From: a virus
Direction: 5' to 3' (one strand)
DNA: 23,896 nt
IMG/VR virus record: IMGVR_UViG_3300030117_004842
Coordinates: 1 to 23,896 of that record
Under the pieces are notes generated by a model. That model did not search any database and was not told the origin of the DNA. It saw nothing but the letters and a program-made list of their open reading frames with translations. Of this stretch, positions 17,793 to 23,896 are shown piece after piece. Position numbers and translations under genes: made by a program. Position 1 is the stretch's first letter, and each line of letters starts with the position of its first letter.

Positions 17793-20219
17793 TTATCTTG
17801 GTTCAAATTGCTCTAAACCAAAACCACCTAAGTTATCAAATCCAGCTGATTCAAAATTACCTGGGTTTTGAAAATTCTTAGATCCAGTTTTTCCTTTTCT
17901 TTGCTCAATTAACTCACTTTGTTGAGTTGCTTGTATTTTAGTTCTTTCGTCTTTACGATCTTCTTTTACTGTTTCTTTTTTAGTATTAGATTGAACTTCC
18001 ATTTGTCTTAACTGCATGTTAAATTGAAACTCTAATTCCATTAACTCTCTTTTTATTTGAGCTTCTCTTTCCATTTTTTGCATTTCAAATTGAGCTTTAG
18101 TTTGCTCTATTTGTATTTCTGTTTGCGCAAGCGATTGTGATTTTTGCATTTCAGCTTGTGCTGCTGCTTGAGCAGCTTGAGCGTTAGCTTGAGACTGTTG
18201 CTCTATATTTTGCCTTGCTTTTTGATCGTCTAAATCTTGTTTTTTCTTTCTACGTATTTTTAATAGTTGATTAGCTAGTTTTATATTTCTAACCTCTCTA
18301 ATATCAATAGCATCTTCAAGCTCTATGCTTTGTTGTTGAAGAGCAACTTGTATATTATTTTCTAACATAGCTTTTTCTTCTTCATCAGGTGCTAATTCTA
18401 AGAATATACCAAAATCATGTAAATGTAAGTTAGACATTTCTTCTAATGTAGCTACATTAAATTTACCTAAACTTTTAATAAACGATTCTTTTGTAGGTGA
18501 ATATTCTATAACATCAGATATTCTCATAGCTATGCACTCTGCAGTAGATAATGTTAAATACAAACTAGATTGTAATAAATGTCTTGTAGCTGTGTTACTA
18601 TTTGCAGCTGCTAGTTTTTGCACACCAACTAAAGCATTTTTATCAGGCATTGTACCATCTCTAGCTTCATTTAGACCAGTTACATCACGCATCATTTGTA
18701 GATAGTAGTTATAAGTTTGTATTAAACTCTGTATTTTACCACCTTTAGCACTAGTACTTAACTCTTGTATTGGTCTATTACCTCTATTCATATCACCATC
18801 TTGAGTCATTGATCTACCAATAACAGAACCTGTTTGGAAGAACATATTTAAAGCTTCTTGAGGATTATAATTAGTTCCATTACCTAAATCTATTTCAGCT
18901 AAAGCATCAGCATCTAAATAAACACCATCTGGTACCATTTTAGACATTACTTGTTGTAATTTTAAATGCGTTAACTGTATCATGTCTGCAAAGCCAGTTA
19001 TTCTATTAACTAAAGAATCAACTCTACCTTCATAAAGTCTAGGTGCACATATATTGTAACTCATTAAAGCTTTTGTAGTATCTGCTTTTGGACGAACCAT
19101 ATTTTTCTTTAGCTCCCATTTTAATATTTTATTTGAACCAAGTACTTTAGCCCCTTCATATACTACTTCTATAACTCTTTCTACTTTTTGATAGTCTTCG
19201 TTTTTAGGTGGATTAAAACTACTATTTTTCTTTATAGCTTTTTGACCACCGCTACTAGTATTTTTTACTTTATAAACTTCACTCATATATGTTTTATATT
19301 CAAAATACAAAACTGTTACAGAGTTGCTATCATTATATTTTTTATTAGTAACATTGTTTGTTGACTGTATGTTACCATGGTTCACGTATTGTTCAAGATC
19401 TTCATCAGTAACTTCAGGAAACTCTTTTTTAAGTTCATTAGCATATACTTCTTTTACTTCACCAACATAATACAAATCATCAAAATAAGGTGAATCAGTA
19501 TATGAATAAACTAAATCAGCTGGATCAACATATTCTATTTTAATACCTTCTGATTTATTAAAAGAGTTTTTTAATGCACCTATACCTAAAACAACTAAAT
19601 CATTATTTACTCTTTTTAATAAATATTCATATTTATTTTTATCAAAAATACTATTAATAGCTTCTTCTTCAGCTATTTCAATACTTTGTTTGTAGTCAAG
19701 TTGCATGTGAAGAGTTAATTCTTCAGGTGAAGAAGGTACTTTGTCTTTAGGCACTTCAGTTATATCCATACCAAACTTTTCAAAAACGTCTTCGTTAAAC
19801 TGGCTAGAGTTCATTTCTACAGCCATTTTTTCTACATAGTTTGTTCTTTCTTGTATTGAAGCAGGATCTTGAGAATAAGCTTTAATATCGTAAGATCTAT
19901 CAGCCATACCGTTTACAACTATATCTACGAATTTAGGTATAATAGGTACCGGCTTCCAGTCTAAATTAAGATAAGATAAATCACCGTTAATAGATAATTC
20001 ATCTTTATATTTTTGTACAGACTGCTCTCCTCTAGCATATAGTCTTAAAGAGTGAAAAGAGTTTTTATAATTAGCGTGTCTATTAGAACTACCAGTAGTA
20101 TTAAACCACTCGTGTTCAATTGCATTACCAATTTTAACACCATACTCAGCGCTCATTTTTTCCGCGTCACTAACTGCTTGGCTAGGGAAAGAGGTTTTAG
20201 TACCTTTTGTAATATTCAT
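17793..20219 (-). CDS. Portal protein (808 aa)
   Basis: The portal forms the dodecameric ring at the head vertex through which the terminase pumps DNA. Visible landmarks are YVDPADLVYSYTDSPYFDDL (about 226-245), NICAPRLYEGRVDSLVNRIT (about 390-409), GVYLDADALAEIDLGNG, RPIQELSTSAKGGKIQSLIQ (about 485-504) and MMRDVTGLNEARDGTMPDKN (about 515-534). From about 660 to 760 a long Gln/Lys/Glu-rich coiled coil (QAEMQKSQSLAQTEIQIEQT onward) would form the barrel. The end, NFESAGFDNLGGFGLEQFEP followed by Arg, is a tail that I recall from other Bacteroidota phage portals. Length and order (TerL, portal, scaffold, MCP) agree with crAss-like phages. It starts 3 bases after the terminase stop, with no Shine-Dalgarno. 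Confidence 0.9.
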   Translation of the reverse strand: MNITKGTKTSFPSQAVSDAEKMSAEYGVKIGNAIEHEWFNTTGSSNRHANYKNSFHSLRLYARGEQSVQKYKDELSINGDLSYLNLDWKPVPIIPKFVDIVVNGMADRSYDIKAYSQDPASIQERTNYVEKMAVEMNSSQFNEDVFEKFGMDITEVPKDKVPSSPEELTLHMQLDYKQSIEIAEEEAINSIFDKNKYEYLLKRVNNDLVVLGIGALKNSFNKSEGIKIEYVDPADLVYSYTDSPYFDDLYYVGEVKEVYANELKKEFPEVTDEDLEQYVNHGNIQSTNNVTNKKYNDSNSVTVLYFEYKTYMSEVYKVKNTSSGGQKAIKKNSSFNPPKNEDYQKVERVIEVVYEGAKVLGSNKILKWELKKNMVRPKADTTKALMSYNICAPRLYEGRVDSLVNRITGFADMIQLTHLKLQQVMSKMVPDGVYLDADALAEIDLGNGTNYNPQEALNMFFQTGSVIGRSMTQDGDMNRGNRPIQELSTSAKGGKIQSLIQTYNYYLQMMRDVTGLNEARDGTMPDKNALVGVQKLAAANSNTATRHLLQSSLYLTLSTAECIAMRISDVIEYSPTKESFIKSLGKFNVATLEEMSNLHLHDFGIFLELAPDEEEKAMLENNIQVALQQQSIELEDAIDIREVRNIKLANQLLKIRRKKKQDLDDQKARQNIEQQSQANAQAAQAAAQAEMQKSQSLAQTEIQIEQTKAQFEMQKMEREAQIKRELMELEFQFNMQLRQMEVQSNTKKETVKEDRKDERTKIQATQQSELIEQRKGKTGSKNFQNPGNFESAGFDNLGGFGLEQFEPR

Positions 20220-20222
20220 TAT

Positions 20223-22448
20223 TTATATTATTTTAGATCTTATTCCTTTGTTGTCGTATTTTTTAATACCAAGATCAATTGATTTTATTGTTCTTTCTTG
20301 AGTTGGTTTATATAGGTTTTTATTACAAGCCATTAAAGCTAATCCTGAACTAATAGAAGCATCAAATCTAGTTCTATTATTTATATTAAATTTTGCCCAG
20401 TCTTCAAGAGTTCTTTGAAAATATACATCACCATAATTATCGCCTAAATTTCCTACATAATTTTCAATATAACTTTCTATAGCTGCTGCATGTGCTTGTT
20501 TTATATCTTCACTTGAGTTTGGTATACCACCTATTTCTTTTTCAGCAACAGATAGTTTGTTCCAAACTTTATCAGGTCTATTCATACTAAACCCTCTATA
20601 ACCTCTACGTTTTAAATAATATAAAAGTCTAGGTTTATTATTTTCACATAATATTGGCATACCGTAAAAAACAATAGCCATTAAAACATCTTCAAAAAAT
20701 ATTTCAGCTGTTTGTGGTCTAGCTATATATTCCAAAAATATTCTATTTGGCGGTGCATTTTCCATGCTAAATTTTGTTATACCGTGTAAAGCTCCATTTG
20801 AACCAGATCTATCAACTGTTCCTGATATATCATAGCTATCACAACCAAACGCACCAACGTGTTCATTACCAGGATATTTAACACCGTTTTTAACAAAAAA
20901 TCTATTTTGCATATTTGTTTCAGGTATCCAACTTACTTTAAATCTACCATTATTACTTGGCATAAATTCTACAGTTGTATCTTTTATACCATTACGCCAT
21001 TGGAAACTACCTTGTGTTACAAGCCCAGACATTTTAACTTCTTCGTTATAATCTATTTGCTCATATATTTTTGTTAGATTAAATAAACTTTCTTTTGTTT
21101 CATCTCTAAAAGCATGTTGTTCTGTACGAGGAAACTGTCTGTAAAATTCATTTAAAGCATCTTGATCAGACTTTAAACCTTCAACTTCGTTTTGCCAATA
21201 ATCAATTACACCGTTTTTAATTTCATCTCCATATGGTCCAAAAACTTTCTCTCCTGGATTTTTGAATACAGGTAATCCATAAGAATCAATGTATCCTTCG
21301 TAGTTCCATTCCATAGGTATGAACAAACTATAGAGTCCTGAACGAGTCTGTCCGTTGCGGTTTCTTTTGGTAACATCTGAATCATAATATAGTTTTTTAA
21401 AATTATCGCCTCCTTTATCTAATGCATTTGACGTTGAGCCCATCATACATTTACCAACTATTCTACTACCTAGTCTTAATGTGGTTTTCGTAACCCTCCA
21501 GTTGTTGAGGATGTTGTTCGGACGCTCCCACTTCCCGGACTCGTCGTGTACGAGGAGTTTGAGTTTCTCCCCATCGTAGGAGTTATCACCTGTATTCTTC
21601 CAGTCGATAGTGGTGTCCAGTCCCTTGAGATCCTGTAAGGCTTCGTCGGTGGTGGTGGAGGTGGAGGTAAGTTTACGACGGGTATATTTGGTGGCTGGGA
21701 CACGGTAGGCAAGTTCGGTCTTTGGACGGTCCATTCCGTCCTGGGTCGGTTTGAAAAAGAAGGGGTAATTAACCGATATGGGTACCACCTTATCTGTGAA
21801 CATGGACTTCGCATCAGGTCCAGACTTGGATAATATACCATACCTGGAGTCACTTGATATGGTTGCCAAGTTAACCACCTCTCCTGAGGCCATAAAAGAA
21901 AACCCGGACCGCCTATTCTTAAGGTAACACATCCCAAAGGATCGTGAATCTGCCTTACAAGCTTCCCAGAAAATAAAGAATAATCTATTTGATTCACGGA
22001 AGTTTGGTGCGCCGACGTCAATCTTAGACCACTGCAAGTACATGTAATGAGTACCACTAATGTAAGTAGGAACGTCTTTGTTATAAAACCAAAAACCTTC
22101 TTCCCTACGAGTAAATTCATTATCGATGTAATCATACCATTTTTCTTTAAAATCTTGTGGATACTGTTTAAAATCGTAAACAGTTTTAATTTTTTTTAAT
22201 TCAACAGGATAATCAAATTTAGTCCACTTGTTTTCTTTAAATTTATGTATGTTTTTTGATTTAGGTAAAGCTATTTTTAAATTTTGTATTTCATATATTT
22301 CACCTATTTCACCTGTTCTACTTATAACTACAAAGTCATGATCTTCATTGTAACCGTACTCCCATTTTTTATACCTATTGTTTCTAGCTAAAACTTTAGG
22401 TTTAACATAGTCTTTTAGTACTTTTATTAAAGTTTGTTCGTATTTCAT
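20223..22448 (-). CDS. terL: Terminase large subunit, ATPase plus nuclease (741 aa)
   Basis: This is the packaging motor that cuts and translocates phage DNA into the head. The ATPase part has an atypical Walker A (KNRRSGFS, 177-184), a Walker B (LKLLVHDE, 296-303, with D302/E303) and a coupling motif (MMGSTSNALDKGG, 335-347). A further conserved block, KRNRNGQTRSGLYSLFIP, is at 361-378. The C-terminal RNase H-like nuclease shows GCDSYD (Asp near 537), LCENNK (Glu near 602) and TRFDASISSG (Asp near 696) as candidate metal-binding carboxylates. The 741-aa length is long, as in crAss-like phages. The start codon overlaps the previous stop (ATGA) and is preceded by AAAGGAGGT, the only clear Shine-Dalgarno in the window. 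Codons for about residues 122-324 are GC-rich, unlike both ends of the gene. Confidence 0.93.
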   Translation of the reverse strand: MKYEQTLIKVLKDYVKPKVLARNNRYKKWEYGYNEDHDFVVISRTGEIGEIYEIQNLKIALPKSKNIHKFKENKWTKFDYPVELKKIKTVYDFKQYPQDFKEKWYDYIDNEFTRREEGFWFYNKDVPTYISGTHYMYLQWSKIDVGAPNFRESNRLFFIFWEACKADSRSFGMCYLKNRRSGFSFMASGEVVNLATISSDSRYGILSKSGPDAKSMFTDKVVPISVNYPFFFKPTQDGMDRPKTELAYRVPATKYTRRKLTSTSTTTDEALQDLKGLDTTIDWKNTGDNSYDGEKLKLLVHDESGKWERPNNILNNWRVTKTTLRLGSRIVGKCMMGSTSNALDKGGDNFKKLYYDSDVTKRNRNGQTRSGLYSLFIPMEWNYEGYIDSYGLPVFKNPGEKVFGPYGDEIKNGVIDYWQNEVEGLKSDQDALNEFYRQFPRTEQHAFRDETKESLFNLTKIYEQIDYNEEVKMSGLVTQGSFQWRNGIKDTTVEFMPSNNGRFKVSWIPETNMQNRFFVKNGVKYPGNEHVGAFGCDSYDISGTVDRSGSNGALHGITKFSMENAPPNRIFLEYIARPQTAEIFFEDVLMAIVFYGMPILCENNKPRLLYYLKRRGYRGFSMNRPDKVWNKLSVAEKEIGGIPNSSEDIKQAHAAAIESYIENYVGNLGDNYGDVYFQRTLEDWAKFNINNRTRFDASISSGLALMACNKNLYKPTQERTIKSIDLGIKKYDNKGIRSKII
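21478..22085. other. High-GC compositional island inside terL
   Basis: Hand counting the nine 60-base lines from 21481 to 22020 gives 262 of 540 G+C (about 48%). The line 22141-22200 has 11 of 60 and the line 21361-21420 has 15 of 60. Inside the island Thr, Ser, Lys and Leu often use ACC, TCC, AAG and CTC; outside they use ACA/ACT, TCA/AGT, AAA and TTA. The left edge is sharp (between codons ACC and ACA-TTA-AGA near 21478); the right edge fades between about 22020 and 22085. The reading frame of terL continues through it unbroken. The segment covers the ATPase core from before Walker A to just after Walker B. Both edges are estimates by eye. Confidence 0.85.
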
Positions 22449-22457
22449 TTAGACCTC
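22437..22457 (-). promoter_or_regulatory. Shine-Dalgarno of terL within the preceding gene
   Basis: AAAGGAGGT stands 5 bases before the terL ATG and is read as codons for Glu-Arg-Arg in the preceding gene. Other starts in the window have A/T-only leaders such as AACAAAA, AAATAATATAAATA and CCAAAATT before ATG. The site decides the terL start and supports coupled translation across the ATGA overlap. Confidence 0.6.
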
Positions 22458-22720
22458 CTTTCAGCAAAACCTTTAAAAGTTTTTTCTTTATCTTCTTTTT
22501 TAGGTTTATCTTCTAGCATATCTTTTTCTTCTTGTATACGTTTAAGTATTTCAAAAGCATCGAATATAGCTAGCTTTTTTGTAGCCGCAGCATTTTTTAA
22601 TCTGTCAGCACTTATATCATCTTCTGAGTCTACAATAGGTTCTTTAGCAACTTTAATAAGTTCGTCCACAGCCACTTGCCCAGCTTGGATTATATTCAAC
22701 TTCGTCTCCTTTGTATTCAT
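22445..22720 (-). CDS. Short conserved protein before terL, candidate small terminase subunit (91 aa)
   Basis: The start is taken at ATG 22720 (MNTKETKLNIIQAGQVAVDE). The frame is open to 22783, but that extension overlaps the upstream gene even more and has no helical character. The protein is helical: ELIKVAKEPIVDSEDDISAD, RLKNAAATKKLAIFDAFEIL and KRIQEEKDMLED, ending in a basic FAERRSK. I recall the DRLKNAAATKKLAIFDAFEIL block from short genes directly before terL in marine phages. Position and size suggest the small terminase subunit that recognises DNA, but I see no clear helix-turn-helix, so this is a candidate only. It overlaps the upstream gene by 68 bases and terL by 4 bases (ATGA); its final Arg-Arg codons (AGG AGG) form the terL Shine-Dalgarno. 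Confidence 0.72.
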   Translation of the reverse strand: MNTKETKLNIIQAGQVAVDELIKVAKEPIVDSEDDISADRLKNAAATKKLAIFDAFEILKRIQEEKDMLEDKPKKEDKEKTFKGFAERRSK

Positions 22721-23273
22721 ATTTAATTGTAATATCATTAGTTCGCATACGGTATAATCTATCATTTTCAATGATAAATTCATATTCGCTGCTTGGGCTA
22801 AACCCTACAAGGCTTCCCTCGTGCACTTTAAAAGCATCTAAGGAACTATTACCATATTTTAGTATACCAACACGAGGACGTTCTTTTTGAACTGTTACAA
22901 ATTGTTTTTTATTTTCAATAGGTTTTACAAAACAAAACTCAAAAGGTGCCTTCCATTCACCATTTTGTTTGTATAAAAATATTTGATCATAATAACAAAA
23001 GTATAAATCTTCTTTAAAATATGATGAGCTGTTTTTTTCTTCACCTCTCATATTATAAAATCTTCTAAATACATTATGATGAACTATAACTTCATCACCA
23101 ACTTTAATATTTGTTTCACCAATTTTAGGTATTGATTTAACTACACCTATCCTACTAACGTATTTATGATCGTCCATAGTTGTATTAACAATAAGTTTAT
23201 TACCGTTAACATCAACTTCGTTTTCGTATCTTTTATTTTTTGGTTGTACTATAAAATTAAATAAACTTTGCAT
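22653..23273 (-). CDS. Protein with two GroES-like segments, possible phage co-chaperonin (206 aa)
   Basis: I choose ATG 23273, which overlaps the previous stop (TGATG), over an adjacent in-frame TTG. Two regions follow the GroES order (Gly-Val start, spacer, Gly-Asp-x-Val, then Tyr/Phe with a DI-like ending). The first is RIGVVKSIPK then IKVGDEVIVHHNVF and FCYYDQIFLY (about 41-101). The second is VGILKYGN, KVHEGSLVGFSPSSEYEF, then IENDRLYRMRTNDITI (about 135-183). Together they suggest a duplicated GroES barrel, comparable in concept to T4 gp31, which helps the host chaperonin fold the capsid protein. I also recall this protein from marine phages near the terminase. The similarity is by eye and weak; a non-chaperone barrel protein is possible. 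Its C-terminus (EYNPSWASGCGRTY) is coded within the 68-base overlap. Confidence 0.65.
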   Translation of the reverse strand: MQSLFNFIVQPKNKRYENEVDVNGNKLIVNTTMDDHKYVSRIGVVKSIPKIGETNIKVGDEVIVHHNVFRRFYNMRGEEKNSSSYFKEDLYFCYYDQIFLYKQNGEWKAPFEFCFVKPIENKKQFVTVQKERPRVGILKYGNSSLDAFKVHEGSLVGFSPSSEYEFIIENDRLYRMRTNDITIKYEYKGDEVEYNPSWASGCGRTY

Positions 23274-23500
23274 CAATACTCTAAATTGTATTCAATTGAT
23301 ATAGCCATGTTAGAATTAAATTTCTTCCATGGTATAACTTCGTCCTCTTTTTTTATAAATATATTATATGAATTATCTTTGTTATCAAATAATATATCGC
23401 ATATGCAATGTCCTCCGTAGACCTGTTGGCCTACAGAGTAATGCATTGCTTCGTTTTTATAGTCAGTTCCTATGCTTATTTTTCTAATTAACTTAGCCAT
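23273..23500 (-). CDS. Short conserved phage protein, unknown function (75 aa)
   Basis: The 75-aa protein starts MAKLIRKISIGTDYKNEAMH and continues YSVGQQVYGGHCICDILFDN, ending SNMAISIEYNLEY. It looks beta-rich, with two nearby Cys residues (HCICD) and no membrane segment. I recall similar short proteins with an IGPDYKNAMHY-type block in marine phages next to the terminase genes, without assigned function. Its stop codon shares one base with the ATG of the GroES-like gene (TGATG), so the two are probably translationally coupled. The leader before the ATG (AAATATAATTCCT) has no Shine-Dalgarno. Confidence 0.7.
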   Translation of the reverse strand: MAKLIRKISIGTDYKNEAMHYSVGQQVYGGHCICDILFDNKDNSYNIFIKKEDEVIPWKKFNSNMAISIEYNLEY

Positions 23501-23511
23501 AGGAATTATAT

Positions 23512-23772
23512 TTATTTTTCTTCTACTTCTTCTTTTTCTTCTTCAATAACTTCGTAAGTACCGTCTTCAAGATTAATATTGATCTTACCGTACTCTTTTT
23601 CTAGCTCATCAGCAGTTTCTTTTGTTTTCTGCATAACGTTATTTAAAGCATGAAGTAGCTCGTGTTTTTGAGCTTCTGCCGCGCCAATGTCAGCTACTAA
23701 TTGTCCTCTAACTTTTACTTGCGCTTGAACTTTTTGTAATTGTTCGTCTGTAATTTTTAATTCTTTACTCAT
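23512..23772 (-). CDS. Small coiled-coil protein, unknown function (86 aa)
   Basis: The 86-aa protein is mostly one long helix with coiled-coil spacing: LKITDEQLQKVQAQVKVRGQ, IGAAEAQKHELLHALNNVMQ and KTKETADELEKEYGKININ. A short strand (INLEDGTYEVI) and an acidic tail (EEEKEEVEEK) follow. The two-helix-plus-strand pattern resembles prefoldin-like or small chaperone proteins in outline, and I recall similar short proteins in marine phages with an EAQKHGLLH-type block; no function is known to me. It lies between the holin fragment and the 75-aa gene (11-base gap) as part of the small-gene cluster before packaging. Confidence 0.7.
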   Translation of the reverse strand: MSKELKITDEQLQKVQAQVKVRGQLVADIGAAEAQKHELLHALNNVMQKTKETADELEKEYGKININLEDGTYEVIEEEKEEVEEK

Positions 23773-23789
23773 AATTTTGGTTTTGGTTT

Positions 23790-23805
23790 TAATTAAATTT
23801 AATTA
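23790..23805. repeat. 16-base perfect A/T palindrome at the stop of the holin fragment
   Basis: TAATTAAATTTAATTA equals its own reverse complement and contains the TAA stop of the partial membrane-protein gene. It could be a weak hairpin end, but an A/T palindrome of this length may also arise by chance in such DNA. Confidence 0.45.
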
Positions 23806-23896
23806 TTTTTTAAATATACTAGCTGCTTTTTCACCACTTCGTCCACCGAAATAGGCTAAAACTACAGCCATCATAACTTTCTCAAAAGTATCGTTC
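23803..23896 (-). CDS. Probable holin or small membrane protein, C-terminus only
   Basis: A frame open from the right edge encodes 30 residues, NDTFEKVMMAVVLAYFGGRS then GEKAASIFKK, and stops at TAA 23803-23805. The hydrophobic stretch VMMAVVLAYFGG followed by a polar, basic tail looks like the last membrane helix of a phage three-helix holin, a pattern I recall as AVVLAYFGGR-SEK. Most of the gene is outside the window, so the holin call rests on this tail alone; another small membrane protein is possible. If right, the lysis function sits directly before the packaging genes. Confidence 0.5.
   Translation of the reverse strand, partial: NDTFEKVMMAVVLAYFGGRSGEKAASIFKK

Noticed and set aside
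21476-22135. A 219-codon minus-strand frame overlapping terL, with a hydrophobic start, a Cys after LVVLIT and a poly-Pro run, reminiscent of an overprinted lipoprotein such as Rz1.
   Set aside because: It coincides almost exactly with the GC-rich island, where stop codons are rare in every frame. The Pro run is the shifted reading of Thr/Ser ACC-TCC codons. The conserved ATPase motifs show that the terL frame is the coding one.
22434-22757. Plus-strand frame of 107 codons opposite the candidate small terminase, with an apparent hydrophobic character.
   Set aside because: It is antisense to two overlapping minus-strand genes with conserved sequence; there is no other plus-strand gene in the window.
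22721-22783. Longer start for the gene before terL (21 extra codons).
   Set aside because: It would deepen the overlap with the upstream gene to 131 bases, and the added residues do not fit the helical character of the protein.

Overview
The window is part of a tailed-phage (Caudoviricetes) genome: an almost complete virion-morphogenesis module with every gene on the minus strand, so it reads from high to low coordinates. The DNA is AT-rich (many 60-base lines hand-count at about 20-30% GC). Nearly all start codons lack a Shine-Dalgarno sequence and sit behind A/T-rich leaders, which is typical of Bacteroidota and their phages. The very long terminase and portal, the HK97-type capsid protein, the large tail protein opening with LNQNFLKGKMNKDLDERLVP and the oversized internal proteins suggest a podovirus of the crAss-like (Crassvirales) or related marine Bacteroidota type. 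This placement comes from remembered family motifs and gene order, not from a search.

Layout in direction of transcription. (1) 23896-22445, small genes: the last 30 residues of a probable holin, two short conserved proteins of unknown role, a protein with what looks like a duplicated GroES fold, and a short protein that overlaps it and precedes the terminase (candidate small terminase). (2) 22448-15007, packaging and head: large terminase, portal, acidic scaffold-like protein, major capsid protein. (3) 14980-14630, a small probable head accessory protein followed by a strong hairpin terminator. (4) 14554-11620, a conserved structural-module protein, a second hairpin, and two connector or ring candidates. 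(5) 11616-5853, the tail nozzle/muzzle-type protein apparently split into a 1414-aa and a 504-aa gene. (6) 5833 to beyond the left edge, three internal (ejectosome/cargo) proteins of 229, 749 and at least 959 aa; the last runs off the window.

The genes work together as a packaging motor (terminase on portal), a head (capsid, scaffold, accessory proteins), a short tail (rings and nozzle) and proteins stored in the head and ejected into the host envelope. Replication, integration and transcription genes are not in the window, and no tRNA, CRISPR array or insertion sequence was seen. No gene-free stretch exceeds about 80 bases.

The most unusual signal is inside the terminase gene. About 600 bases (roughly 21478-22085), coding for exactly the ATPase core, have much higher GC and different codon choice from the rest of the same gene. 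This points to intragenic recombination, or to a chimeric assembly if the sequence comes from a metagenome.
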